Part shown: positions 42,890-52,455 of the stretch, in pieces | Layout: every line of letters starts with the position of its first letter | How positions within the stretch are numbered: the first letter of the stretch is position 1 | NCBI GenBank assembly: GCA_017442155.1 | Contig: JAFSAU010000036.1 | Coordinates: 1-64,000, forward strand | Origin: Clostridia bacterium | GTDB taxonomy: Bacteria; Bacillota; Clostridia; UMGS1883; UMGS1540 | Direction of reading: 5' to 3' | Length of the DNA: 64,000 bases | Position numbers and translations under genes: made by a program | The notes under the pieces: model-generated | Databases searched by the model: none | The model's input: the letters and a program-made list of their open reading frames with translations, nothing else | What the model was told of the DNA's origin: nothing

Positions 42890-45800
42890 ATGAAAGTAAA
42901 AAGATTTCGTTTCCTTGCCTTTTTAATGGCATGTATTCTTATTCTTTCTGCCGTCCCTGCGATGGCGGCAGAACAGCCCTTTAATGCTATTGAAAATGGC
43001 GACTTTGAAGAAATTGCCCCGGACGGCCTTCCGCAGAGCTGGGGCTTTGGCACGGTGCGCCTGGGCGTAAACGGTGAAATCACCGACAAAGGCTATCAGA
43101 ATTCCAAGGCTGTACGTATTTACAGCGCCGAGGAAAGTCTCGGAATCAGCCAGGCGGTATACGGCCTGATTCCCGGCAACACCTATAAGCTTTCCATGCA
43201 GGTCAACGCCCCGAAAAAGGGCGGACTTATCAAAATGGAAATCTGGACGAATCCCGTCCCCAAGCGGGAGCATGCAGGTGCAGAGCAGCTTACCATCGGC
43301 ACCACAAAGGGATGGGAAGAAAAGACCATAGAGTTTACGGCACCGGAAAATGCATATTATCTCACACTTGCCCTCAGAATTGTAAACGGCGGCGATGTAA
43401 CCTTTGATAATGTCACCTTCACGGGCGAGCTGGACGAGGCAAACACGGCCGCAATCCTTGCCCCGAAGCAGGATCTTGTAATCGACGGTAGCATGGAAGA
43501 AGCCAATGCAGAAACCGGTATGCCTGAAAATTGGGGACTTAACGGCGGTAAATGGGGAGAAAACAGCTTCTATACCGATGAAGCACGCACCGGCAATAAG
43601 GCTGTCCGCTTTACCAGCGAGGACACAAAGATTTATGTAGCCCAAAAGGTGTACGGCGTTGTTCCCGGCGCGAAATATACCGCCGGCGGCTGGATTAAGA
43701 ACATGAAAGAGGGCTCTAACGCCGGTATGCTTAAGCTGGAATTCTGGGCAAATCCGGAAATTGAGAAAAAATCCGTGGGCAGTGCCCAGGTCAGCGCGAA
43801 GGATGCACCTGTGGGCGAGTGGCAGAAGTTTACCATTTCCGGTACGATTCCGGAGGAATGCTATTATGCTTCCTTCATGGTTCGCTTGGTCGCAGCGGGC
43901 GATGTCATCTGGGATGATATCACCTTCTACTCCGAGTTTAACCCGGACGGTGTGCCGAAGCCGCCGTATCAGGAGCCTGTTCCTGTGAAGGATTATACCT
44001 ACATGAGCGAAAATCTGTTTAAAAACCCCGGCTTTGAAGAGCTGGATGCAGACGGAAAGGCAGTGGCCTGGGATTACTATAGTCAAGACCATATTTCCGT
44101 CTCCGATAAAGTGAAGTTTGCAGGAAACAACAGCCTGAAAATTTCCACCACCAACGGCAAGAATCCCTGGGGCTGCCAGATGGTGTACGGGCTGGAACCC
44201 GGTGCGAAATATGTGATTCGCGCTAAACTCAGAGCGGACGACAGCGCATCTTGCTGTTTCAAGCTGGAGTTCTATGCAGCAGAGGAAGGGAAAAAGGATT
44301 CGACCGGTAACTCCACCTCCGAATTTGCCGGCTATACAAACGGGGGATGGATTGATTTCGCCCATGAATTCGACGTACCGCCCCGCACAAAGGGAACAGC
44401 TTGCTATATCCGACTTCGTTCTTCCACCGGTACAATTTATTACGATGAAGTAGGGCTTTACAAAATCGGCTATGAAGATAAATTCAAGCTTCTGACAGAC
44501 GACGTATTCTATTATACCGATGACCATGGTTACGGCACGGCCACCGTGTTCCCCCTGGAAAGATATGGCGCCGAGTACGGCAACAGCGGCTACGCCGTGT
44601 TTAAGTTCCTGGATGGCGATACTGTTCTTTCCGAAGCCACAGTACCTATGAAAAACAGCGAAGCTCTCTTCAAGTATGACCTGGATTTGATTCAGGAAAA
44701 GCAGAGAGCGTATCAGATTTCTATGCAGATGTTCTCTGATGATGGCACGCTTCTGCAGGAAAAACTGCAGAACATCTATAAATATGACCGCCCCACATCT
44801 ATGGATAAAGACGGAAACTTCTACGTAGACGGCAAGCTCTTTGAGCCTGTTTTTGCATATCACGTAAGTCAGGGGCATTACGAGCAGTGCCTCGAGGCTG
44901 GTATCAACGTGGTGCAGGGTGAAAATTTCAACAGTGCCAAGGCATACCTGGATTTCCTGGATAATGCACAGGCGGTCGGTATGAAGGTTATGGTGCCCTT
45001 CTACGGCGGCATGAAGCCGGCGGGCCATCCGCATAAGGCTGAAAACACAAAGAAAATCGTTGCGGAAATCAAGGACCATCCGGCAATTTTCGCCTACATG
45101 ATTATGGACGAACCCTACTTTAATTTCACGGATCCCGAGCCGTATATGGAAAATTCCTATAAGATTATCCGCGATATCGACCCGGTACATCCGATTTACA
45201 CTATGGAAAACCGGAATTATCTGCAGGGCTACCGCTACTGCGATATCTTCGGCGTGGATATTTACCAGTCAAAAAGCCCGAACCCACAGAGTGTAATTGC
45301 AGATTATATGCGGCAGATTCAGCTTTCCTCCAATTACAAAAAGCCGGTCTGGGCACTTCTGCAAACCTTCTATTACGGAAATAAGTTCCCCTCCGACGAC
45401 GAGTTCAGAAGCACGATTTACCAGTCTTATTTCGAGGGTGCAAAATCGGTGGGGTATTACACCATTCGTTCTGCCGGTCAGAATAAAGAGCACCTTGTGG
45501 ATATGGATATCTGGTCCACGGTTAAGGACTTTGGCGGCGAAGAAAATAATCTGCTGCAATCCTTTATGTCCCGCGGGGAATACCCCGGCTTCCGGGATGA
45601 AAAAACTGAGAAGTATTGGTACAGAAGCTTTGTGAAGGATGGAAAGGTTTATGTTTCCCTTCTGAACTTCAGCGGTACAGAAGAGGTGACGGCAGAAGTC
45701 AAACTCACCTCGGGCTGCGGCAATGTATCTCTCGGCAGCGTAACGGCAAAGTCACTCTATGGTGCGGAAGGCACAGCCTCCGGTACCGATACACTGAAAA

Positions 45801-46486
45801 TCACTTTAAAGCCCAGTGCGGCGGAAACCTGGGAAATCACGCCGGATGCACCGGTGGACTTCAGCGGCCTTATTTATTCGCCCTTTGTAGACTTTGTAAA
45901 GAGCACGGTGGACCTTGAAGCACTGGAAAATAATACAACAAAAGTGATTGCACCCGACTACAGAAACCTGGGTAATGACTACGGCTGGGCAAGAGGTGCG
46001 GTAGATTCCCTCTATGCAAAGGGCATCGTAAATTCCGAGAGCGCGATTTCCTACGCTCCCGGCCGCCGGATTACCCGCGGTGACTTCGCCATGTACCTGG
46101 TGCGTACCTTAGGGCTCACGGCGGATACAACCGAGAACTTTGCGGATGTAAAGCCTGAAATGGAATACGCAAAAGAGCTTGCCATCGGTCGCGCCTCTGG
46201 TATTCTGCAGGGTGTTGGTGACAATAAATACAATCCGGAAGCATTCATTACCCGTCAGGATATGATGACAATTATATCCCGCGGCATGCAGCTTTCCGGC
46301 GAGGGTGCAGATGTTTCTGCCTTCTCTGATGCAGGTCTTATTGCAGACTATGCCGTCGACCATGTAAAGGCAATGGTCAAGAGCGGCCTTGTAAAGGGCA
46401 ATGCGGACGGGACAATGAATCCCCTCGGCAATACAACCCGTGCCGAAGCCGCTGTGATTATGCAGCGAATTCTGGAAATGGCATAA
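42890..46486 (+). CDS. SLH-anchored barrel protein, unit 2
   Basis: 1198 residues from the ATG at 42890 (AAGGAG 9 bases upstream); an upstream in-frame ATG at 42833 lacks a ribosome site and would spoil the signal peptide. Signal peptide 1 to about 27; three CBM-like modules about 30-185, 200-360 and 378-535; sandwich about 540-640 (LLTDDVFYYTD); TIM barrel about 645-910 with EPVFAYHVSQ, GMKPAGHP, AYMIMDEPYFN (Glu741) and VWALLQTF; sandwich; three SLH repeats about 1020-1198 (ITRGDFAMYL, ITRQDMMTII, NTTRAEAAVIM). A strong terminator follows closely. Confidence 0.85.
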   Translation: MKVKRFRFLAFLMACILILSAVPAMAAEQPFNAIENGDFEEIAPDGLPQSWGFGTVRLGVNGEITDKGYQNSKAVRIYSAEESLGISQAVYGLIPGNTYKLSMQVNAPKKGGLIKMEIWTNPVPKREHAGAEQLTIGTTKGWEEKTIEFTAPENAYYLTLALRIVNGGDVTFDNVTFTGELDEANTAAILAPKQDLVIDGSMEEANAETGMPENWGLNGGKWGENSFYTDEARTGNKAVRFTSEDTKIYVAQKVYGVVPGAKYTAGGWIKNMKEGSNAGMLKLEFWANPEIEKKSVGSAQVSAKDAPVGEWQKFTISGTIPEECYYASFMVRLVAAGDVIWDDITFYSEFNPDGVPKPPYQEPVPVKDYTYMSENLFKNPGFEELDADGKAVAWDYYSQDHISVSDKVKFAGNNSLKISTTNGKNPWGCQMVYGLEPGAKYVIRAKLRADDSASCCFKLEFYAAEEGKKDSTGNSTSEFAGYTNGGWIDFAHEFDVPPRTKGTACYIRLRSSTGTIYYDEVGLYKIGYEDKFKLLTDDVFYYTDDHGYGTATVFPLERYGAEYGNSGYAVFKFLDGDTVLSEATVPMKNSEALFKYDLDLIQEKQRAYQISMQMFSDDGTLLQEKLQNIYKYDRPTSMDKDGNFYVDGKLFEPVFAYHVSQGHYEQCLEAGINVVQGENFNSAKAYLDFLDNAQAVGMKVMVPFYGGMKPAGHPHKAENTKKIVAEIKDHPAIFAYMIMDEPYFNFTDPEPYMENSYKIIRDIDPVHPIYTMENRNYLQGYRYCDIFGVDIYQSKSPNPQSVIADYMRQIQLSSNYKKPVWALLQTFYYGNKFPSDDEFRSTIYQSYFEGAKSVGYYTIRSAGQNKEHLVDMDIWSTVKDFGGEENNLLQSFMSRGEYPGFRDEKTEKYWYRSFVKDGKVYVSLLNFSGTEEVTAEVKLTSGCGNVSLGSVTAKSLYGAEGTASGTDTLKITLKPSAAETWEITPDAPVDFSGLIYSPFVDFVKSTVDLEALENNTTKVIAPDYRNLGNDYGWARGAVDSLYAKGIVNSESAISYAPGRRITRGDFAMYLVRTLGLTADTTENFADVKPEMEYAKELAIGRASGILQGVGDNKYNPEAFITRQDMMTIISRGMQLSGEGADVSAFSDAGLIADYAVDHVKAMVKSGLVKGNADGTMNPLGNTTRAEAAVIMQRILEMA

Positions 46487-46499
46487 TTCAGCTTATATA

Positions 46500-46556
46500 A
46501 AAGCACCGCTGTCGGAAAAAGCGAAGGATGGAGAGGCGGCGGTGCTTTTACTTTTT
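46500..46556 (+). terminator. Terminator/attenuator between two unit 2 genes
   Basis: AAAGCACCGC pairs with GCGGTGCTTTT across a 29-base loop, then ACTTTTT. The next gene starts only 19 bases later, so partial read-through probably lowers its expression relative to the SLH gene. Confidence 0.7.
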
Positions 46557-46574
46557 AAAAAGTAGAGGGAAAAA

Positions 46575-48800
46575 ATGAAGAAAATTTGTGTATTGGTTAT
46601 TTGTATACTGCTGCTATCCTTCATTCCTGCGGCTGCCGCTGACGAGGCGTTTACAAACGGCGATTTTTCTCTGATTGCCGCCGATGGCTATATGCCCCAG
46701 GCGTGGAGTATCGGCTACGGCTCAAAGGCAGTACCCGGTGTGAACATTTTTGTGCTTACAAATCAGTTCGAGGGAAAAAACGCACTGCGGCTGTATGACC
46801 CCAATGACACTGGCGACGCGCACTATAAGCACATGACGGTCGGACAGGGGCTGACAGGCCTGACCCCCGGTGCTGAATACACAATTACGGGGTATTCCAA
46901 GCTTATAAAAAGAGGGACGAGCCAGGGCGGTGTTATCAAGGTCACGTGTGGTGGAAAAGAGCATTCTGTTACGGCGTATTACAGCGCGGAAGGCGTCTGG
47001 GAAAAACAGTCGGTCCGCTTTGTGGTTCCCGAAGGGGTTACAACGGCATCCGTGCTGGTCCGTCTTGTAGGCGGCGGTGAAATTTACTGGGCAGATATCC
47101 GTGTGGAATGTACAAAAAGGTATATTTCTTCCTTTGAAACAGATGCAATTTTTTATTATTCGGAGCAGACGACGGGCAAAGCCACGCTCACTGTCAACCC
47201 CTATTTGGCAGAGGCAAGTGCGGGAGGAAAGGCTGTATTTTCCTTAAAAGATAACGGAAATATCCTGTGGAGTGCGGAGGCTGCTCTTTCGGGCGGTAAA
47301 GCATCGGTTTCCGTTCCGCTGCGTTTTCTTTCCGTAATGAAAAAAGCATATACAATTTCGGCAAGCCTCAGAAATGCGTCGGGAACGGAGATTGAAAGCA
47401 ATTCCTTTTCGGTCTACCGGTACCCGAGACCGTCCATGTTGAGCGCAGACGGCAAGGTTACAGTAAACGGAAAAGAGATTCAGCCGGTTTTTGCATACCA
47501 TGTGCGGAAGAAGCACTACCAGGCTTGTGCGGATGCAGGAATCAATATAGTGCAGAACGCAAAGCATACCACTGTCCAAGGGTATATTGATATGTTGGAT
47601 GGGGCACTCGATGAGAACGGAGACCCGATTGTCTATATGCTTCTGCCGATTTATAACGGTATGAAACCGGCAGGACATCCGGCAAATATTGAGCTTACAA
47701 GTGCAGTGGCGGCCAGCGAGACAGTGCGGAATCATCCGGCATTTTTCGGATATATCGTCATGGATGAACCATTCCTGAATATGGAAAATCCCGAGGAGCA
47801 TCTGGAACGGGCCTATGTTGCTATCCGTGCGCATGATGATGTACACCCTGTTTTCATCATGGAAAACTATGAAACAAAATATGGCGTGACGGTGAAATAT
47901 TGCGACATTCTCGGCGCGGATATTTATGCCGGAAGTGCCGCTGTGGACGGACAGCTTTTATCTGAAGGAGTCTATGAGTACTCAAAGCTTGGGAAAGCGG
48001 CGGCTGATATGCAGAAAAAACCGTTCTGGGTTCTGCTGCAAACCTTTGACTACAAAGACTATTTTCCCACAGCGGAGGAGCTGCGTGGACAGATGTACCA
48101 GACCATGCTGGCCGGTGCAGATACTATAGGATTTTACTGCATTGAAGATGCAAAGAACAAAGTGGATTTAAATGACCTTCCCATATGGCAGGATATTAAA
48201 ACAATGGTTTCAGGTGGCGAGCTCGCCCTGCTCCGCAAGCACCGGCGCGCGTCTCATACCGAAGGGGAAGAGTTTATTGCCCGGTTCACCGAGGAAACCG
48301 GTTCGGTACTTGTACAGCTTGAAAACCGGACGATGGAAGAAAGAACGTTTTTCCTTGCATCAGACTCCGACTGGGATGGCTATCGGGCAGATTCCGTTTA
48401 TGGCGATGCGATTGCGGCGGGCGTTATTGGCAGCATGCTGTATGTAACGCTCCCGCCCGCCGGAGGGGGAACGCTTCGCCTTGTGCCGCAAAGCGGCAGT
48501 GCACCTTCAGACACAGTCATGCTCGGGGAAACGGTTTCTGTTGCGCTTTTTGGGGAAAACACAGGCGCGGCGGAAGACGTGCGGGCCTCACTGGCTTTCT
48601 ACACGTCCGATGGCGAAATGACTGATTTTATAACGAAAACCGGTACGCTGGGAGCGCAATCGGAATATGATATTCCGATTGCGGATATTTCCGTACCGTT
48701 ATCCTATGGCCGGATTACCATGAAGGTTTTTCTCTGGAAGGACGGAATTATGCCGGTCTGGTCCAGGGGCGGTGCGTTTTTCCCTGTCAGCGGAGAATGA
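46575..48800 (+). CDS. Secreted barrel protein without SLH, unit 2
   Basis: 741 residues, the shortest of the six. Signal peptide 1 to about 22; one CBM-like module about 23-180; sandwich about 182-285 (FETDAIFYYSE); TIM barrel about 290-560 with QPVFAYHVRK, GMKPAGHP, GYIVMDEPFLN (Glu398) and FWVLLQTF; sandwich about 560-640; C-terminal domain ending MKVFLWKDGIMPVW, the same closing module found on the small CBM proteins. No SLH repeats, so it should be released or bound to substrate. AGAGGG precedes the ATG. Confidence 0.8.
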   Translation: MKKICVLVICILLLSFIPAAAADEAFTNGDFSLIAADGYMPQAWSIGYGSKAVPGVNIFVLTNQFEGKNALRLYDPNDTGDAHYKHMTVGQGLTGLTPGAEYTITGYSKLIKRGTSQGGVIKVTCGGKEHSVTAYYSAEGVWEKQSVRFVVPEGVTTASVLVRLVGGGEIYWADIRVECTKRYISSFETDAIFYYSEQTTGKATLTVNPYLAEASAGGKAVFSLKDNGNILWSAEAALSGGKASVSVPLRFLSVMKKAYTISASLRNASGTEIESNSFSVYRYPRPSMLSADGKVTVNGKEIQPVFAYHVRKKHYQACADAGINIVQNAKHTTVQGYIDMLDGALDENGDPIVYMLLPIYNGMKPAGHPANIELTSAVAASETVRNHPAFFGYIVMDEPFLNMENPEEHLERAYVAIRAHDDVHPVFIMENYETKYGVTVKYCDILGADIYAGSAAVDGQLLSEGVYEYSKLGKAAADMQKKPFWVLLQTFDYKDYFPTAEELRGQMYQTMLAGADTIGFYCIEDAKNKVDLNDLPIWQDIKTMVSGGELALLRKHRRASHTEGEEFIARFTEETGSVLVQLENRTMEERTFFLASDSDWDGYRADSVYGDAIAAGVIGSMLYVTLPPAGGGTLRLVPQSGSAPSDTVMLGETVSVALFGENTGAAEDVRASLAFYTSDGEMTDFITKTGTLGAQSEYDIPIADISVPLSYGRITMKVFLWKDGIMPVWSRGGAFFPVSGE

Positions 48801-48824
48801 ACATAAAAGCGAACATAAATGCTT

Positions 48825-48849
48825 AAGCCCACAATTTCGTGGGCTTTTT
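48825..48849 (+). terminator. Terminator ending unit 2
   Basis: AAGCCCAC-aatttc-GTGGGCTT followed by TTT: a compact 8-bp rho-independent terminator. Confidence 0.9.
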
Positions 48850-48903
48850 CCTTGAAAAAAAGAAAAAATTTAAAAAATACTGGATTTTTCCTTTATATAG
48901 GTG

Positions 48904-48909
48904 TATAAT
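48904..48909 (+). promoter_or_regulatory. Probable -10 of ilvE
   Basis: TATAAT at 48904-48909. The -35 region (TGGATT at 48881) is poor. Confidence 0.45.
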
Positions 48910-48941
48910 AGACGAATAAGAATATTGAAAGGATGAGTAGA

Positions 48942-50006
48942 GTGAATATCTCCATTACAAAAACCACATCACCCAAGGCAAAGCCTGACCAGAATAACCT
49001 GGGCTTTGGCAAGATTTTTACAGACCATATGTTCATGATGGACTATACAGAGGGACAGGGCTGGCATGATGCACGTATCGTTCCGTATCAGAATCTGTCC
49101 ATGGCCCCCTCTGCGATGGTGTTCCATTATGGCCAGGAAATGTTTGAAGGTCTGAAAGCGTATAACGGAGCTGACGGAAAGGTATATCTGTTCCGTCCGG
49201 ATATGAACGCGAAGCGCACAAACGCCACAAACGAACGTCTCTGTATCCCGGAGCTTCCGGAAGAATATTTTGTAGAGGCTGTGAAAGCGGTTGTATCCAT
49301 CGACCGCGACTGGATTCCCACAGCTTCCGGCACATCACTGTACATCCGCCCCTTCATTATTGCAACCGATGAATTTCTGGGCGTAGCACCTTCCAAGACA
49401 TACAAATTTATTGTTATCCTTTCACCCAGCGGTGCGTATTATAAATCGGGTCTTGCTCCGGTTGGCATCTGGATTGAAGATGAATATGTCCGCGCAGTCC
49501 GCGGCGGTATGGGCTTTGCCAAAACCGGCGGTAACTATGCGGTCAGCCTTGCCGGGCAGGTAAAGGCGCATAATGACGGGTACTCCCAGGTGCTCTGGCT
49601 TGATGGCGTGGAAAGAAAGTACATTGAAGAAGTGGGGGCTATGAACATCTTCTTTAAGATTAACGGTAAAATTATTACCCCTATGCTCAACGGAAGCATC
49701 CTGCCGGGTATTACCCGTCGCTCTGTAATCGAGCTTTGCAAGTCCTGGGGGCTTGACGTGGAAGAAAGAAAAATTTCCGTTGACGAGCTGATTGAGGCAA
49801 GCCAGAATGGTACACTGGAAGAAGTATTCGGCACCGGTACTGCCGCCGTAATTTCTCCTGTTGGGAAGCTTCGCTATAAGGATGACGTCTTTACAATTGG
49901 CGACGGCTCCATCGGCGAAACCAGCCAGAAGATTTATGATGCAATTACCGGTATTCAGACCGGCACCGCACCTGACCCCTTCGGCTGGCGCGTTGAAGTC
50001 GAATAA
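48942..50006 (+). CDS. ilvE: Branched-chain amino acid aminotransferase
   Basis: 354 residues from the GTG at 48942, chosen because AAAGGA is 8 bases upstream; the in-frame ATG at 48933 overlaps that site. A class IV PLP enzyme that transfers the amino group between glutamate and the oxoacids of Ile, Val and Leu. Landmarks are HYGQEMFEGLKAY, SLYIRPFI, the PLP Lys194 in AKTGGNYAVSL, YIEEVGAMNIFF and LPGITRRSVIEL. It is of the longer (about 355-residue) type common in Firmicutes. It stands alone between units 2 and 3. It would complete an Ile route with the 2-oxoacid oxidoreductase and acyl-CoA synthetase earlier in the window. Confidence 0.93.
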   Translation: MNISITKTTSPKAKPDQNNLGFGKIFTDHMFMMDYTEGQGWHDARIVPYQNLSMAPSAMVFHYGQEMFEGLKAYNGADGKVYLFRPDMNAKRTNATNERLCIPELPEEYFVEAVKAVVSIDRDWIPTASGTSLYIRPFIIATDEFLGVAPSKTYKFIVILSPSGAYYKSGLAPVGIWIEDEYVRAVRGGMGFAKTGGNYAVSLAGQVKAHNDGYSQVLWLDGVERKYIEEVGAMNIFFKINGKIITPMLNGSILPGITRRSVIELCKSWGLDVEERKISVDELIEASQNGTLEEVFGTGTAAVISPVGKLRYKDDVFTIGDGSIGETSQKIYDAITGIQTGTAPDPFGWRVEVE

Positions 50007-50090
50007 TAAAATTTACAGCAGATTCAAAGCATTTAGAAAGCTGTGGCAGAAAAAAACACTGTCACAGCTTTTGTATTTCGGTATACCGTT

Positions 50091-50942
50091 TTATTTTGAA
50101 GATTTTCCGAAAGCCGCCGGTGAAAGTCCGGTGTGCTTCACAAAGGCGCGGTAAAATGTACTGTATTCAGAAAACCCGACATTTTCAGCGGCTTGTTTTG
50201 CAGGAACGCCGGCGAGGAGCAAGCCTTTTGCTTTTATAATCCGTCGCCCCTGTATATATTCACCGGGGGCAAAGCCCGTATTCTGCACAAAAATTCTATG
50301 CAGACTGTTGGGGCTTGTGTGAAAACGGGCAGCAAGGGCCTCGTAGCTCAGCTCTTCGTAAATGTGGTTGTTTATATATAAAAGCATTTCCTTTACTAAA
50401 TCTGAGGATGGTGCCGTGCCGGATGCAGTGGAAACAATCAGCTTTGACATACCGAAAAGCAGCTCCATCAGATATACCTTGGCCATAACGGTGCCGGAAG
50501 GGGTGTTGTCACGAACACAGTCCTCAATTTTCTCAATTAAGTCAATCAATCCGTGCGATTTTGCATCCCCACTCGAAATTTTGTTGCATGTGCCGCGTTG
50601 ACGGTTGTCAAAGAAAGCAAGGGGCGAGTACTCGTGGGTGAAAAAAGGAGCCAGGAACGAGGGGCTGAACATAATGCGCTTGCGCCGGTAAAAGCAGGGC
50701 GGCTCCACCATCGGACGGTGTAATTCGTGCGGGCTGGCAATCAGAATGTCGTCAGGTGAAATGTTGTAAATATTCCCCTCTACTGTACACCGGATGTTAC
50801 CCTCCCGGAAAAAATAAATTTCATATTTATCGTGGACGTGCGGAATGGAATGTATATTTTCGTCTACATGATTTGCCTTGTGAAAGAATTGAAAAGCACC
50901 ATCTTCCAGTATATGTGCAGTGTTGAAGTCTTCCGTATACAT
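50091..50942 (-). CDS. AraC-family regulator, unit 3
   Basis: 283 residues from the ATG at 50942, preceded by AGGAGG with 7 bases spacing; a longer in-frame ATG at 51056 lacks this. The N-terminal cupin sensor has the typical HVHDKYEIYFFREGN. The C-terminal 100 residues carry two HTH units (LSYEALAARFHTSPNSLHRIF; AKQAAENVGFSEYSTFYRAF) ending LSPAAFGKSSK. It is divergent from the operon at 51125, with back-to-back promoters in a 182-base gap. The presumed role is sugar-dependent activation of unit 3. Confidence 0.9.
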   Translation of the reverse strand: MYTEDFNTAHILEDGAFQFFHKANHVDENIHSIPHVHDKYEIYFFREGNIRCTVEGNIYNISPDDILIASPHELHRPMVEPPCFYRRKRIMFSPSFLAPFFTHEYSPLAFFDNRQRGTCNKISSGDAKSHGLIDLIEKIEDCVRDNTPSGTVMAKVYLMELLFGMSKLIVSTASGTAPSSDLVKEMLLYINNHIYEELSYEALAARFHTSPNSLHRIFVQNTGFAPGEYIQGRRIIKAKGLLLAGVPAKQAAENVGFSEYSTFYRAFVKHTGLSPAAFGKSSK

Positions 50943-50967
50943 GCTTCTACCTCCTTTTCTTTTTTCT

Positions 50968-50996
50968 ATCATACCATACGGGAAAGTGCTTTGTAA
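50968..50996 (-). promoter_or_regulatory. Promoter of the unit 3 AraC gene
   Basis: On the minus strand, TTACAA (50996-50991), 17-base spacer, TATGAT (50973-50968). Confidence 0.55.
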
Positions 50997-51049
50997 AGAA
51001 AAACATGACTCCGTGGTCAGAAATGCAATCTTTTTGCTTTTCGACGCAA

Positions 51050-51078
51050 TTGACATGCATATTTCAGCTTGTTATAAT
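51050..51078 (+). promoter_or_regulatory. Promoter of unit 3 surface operon
   Basis: TTGACA (51050-51055), 17-base spacer, TATAAT (51073-51078): full consensus. Confidence 0.9.
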
Positions 51079-51124
51079 AATGGTAAACAAAGCGCGGTTT
51101 GTAAAAGGTTAGGAGGAAAATAAG

Positions 51125-52441
51125 ATGGTAAAGAAAAGAATGTTTGCGTATGCTTTGGCGGTATTCATAATGTCAATGGGCACATGTATGCATCTGGGCG
51201 TGCAGGCCGCAACCTCTTTGGATGCGGTGAACGGAAGCTTTGAAGTGTTGGACGAAAGCGGTGCACCCGTCGGTTGGACGCCGAGTGAGGCAGTTTCATG
51301 GGAAGAAGCACTGAAAACGGACGGAAGCGGCGCACCGGGCGGCGGAAGCAACTATGTGAATCTGACGGCAGTCGGCAAGTATGTTTTCTGTGATGTGGCA
51401 GTAGAATCCGGTGCGGTTTATGAATTTAGCTTTTATTATGTCCATGGCAAAAATGCAAGGAAGCTTTTGTCTGTATTCCATTTAAATGAAACGCAGGAAA
51501 TCTTGGAAACAGAAGAAGTAGAGCTGCCAAAGAGCGAGACGTGGAGCCTTTTCAGCAAAAAAGTGCAGGCAAAGAGCACAGTTCTTCGTATTCAGCTGCA
51601 GCACCAAAACAGCGGCAGTGCAGACAGCGCACTTTGCTTTGACGTTTTCGCCATTAAAAAGGTTACCAATCTGTTAGAGGACGGCAGTTTTGAGTTGCAG
51701 GACGATGCCTGGGATGAGAAGAAAGGTACGGAAACGTATACAACCGGCGCGGCAGATGGAGCATATTGTCTGCAACTTACAGGCAAGGCAAGCGAATCCT
51801 ACGTAACGCAGAAGATTTTGGGCAGAACGCCGTACAGATGGTACAAACTCAGTTTTCAGTTTAAAACAGCCGCGGAGGCAGTCGGCGCATATCCGTACAT
51901 AGAAATATACAGCCTTGACAGCGGCGGAGACAGAACGGAAAATAATAAGTCCAGAACAAGCGAAAGTCACTGGAGTGCAGCAGGCACGGAATCGTGGCAG
52001 ATATATTCCTATATCTTTACCTTCGATGAGGATGCATACCACGCAGGATTGACCCTGAGTGTCCGCGGTGCCGGAGAGGGAAAGGTTGTATATTATGATG
52101 ACTTTGAGCTTAAAGAAATCAACTTTGCGCTGATGGACGCGAAGAAAAACGGGATTGAGACATTAAAAGGCGGAGAGACTGTTACCATGGCCTGGCGAAG
52201 TCCGGATGGATATGAGGGTGCACTTATGCCATATGCTGCTCTTTACGAACTTCGGGACAACAAAAAGGTTCTCATTGATGTATATATGGGAACAAAAGAT
52301 GCGGAAGCCACAGGGTTGGCGGCAATTACCAAGACGATTGCAGTACCTTCGCTCGAGGCAGATAAAAACTATATGCTTTCCACTTTCCTTTTTGACGGCA
52401 CGGTGAAGCCTCTTTGTGAAAGCGATTCAATTTCAAATTAA
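51125..52441 (+). CDS. Small secreted CBM-type protein, unit 3
   Basis: 438 residues; AGGAGG precedes the ATG. Signal peptide 1 to about 29 (ends GVQAAT). CBM-like modules lie at about 32-175 (AVNGSFEVLDESGAPVGW) and about 177-335 (LLEDGSFELQ... VVYYDDFELK). The C-terminal about 100 residues form the shared closing domain, ending LSTFLFDGTVKPL. It is 14 bases ahead of the SLH gene and is the same position and build as 29718 and 41086. It probably captures a polysaccharide near the cell. Confidence 0.75.
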   Translation: MVKKRMFAYALAVFIMSMGTCMHLGVQAATSLDAVNGSFEVLDESGAPVGWTPSEAVSWEEALKTDGSGAPGGGSNYVNLTAVGKYVFCDVAVESGAVYEFSFYYVHGKNARKLLSVFHLNETQEILETEEVELPKSETWSLFSKKVQAKSTVLRIQLQHQNSGSADSALCFDVFAIKKVTNLLEDGSFELQDDAWDEKKGTETYTTGAADGAYCLQLTGKASESYVTQKILGRTPYRWYKLSFQFKTAAEAVGAYPYIEIYSLDSGGDRTENNKSRTSESHWSAAGTESWQIYSYIFTFDEDAYHAGLTLSVRGAGEGKVVYYDDFELKEINFALMDAKKNGIETLKGGETVTMAWRSPDGYEGALMPYAALYELRDNKKVLIDVYMGTKDAEATGLAAITKTIAVPSLEADKNYMLSTFLFDGTVKPLCESDSISN

Positions 52442-52455
52442 AGGAGCAATCATAT

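Noticed and set aside
42923-45190. A 755-codon open frame on the minus strand
   Set aside because: It lies entirely opposite the signal-peptide, CBM and barrel region of the 42890 protein, has no ribosome site or recognisable domain, and its peptide is rich in His, Cys and Arg as expected of antisense reading.
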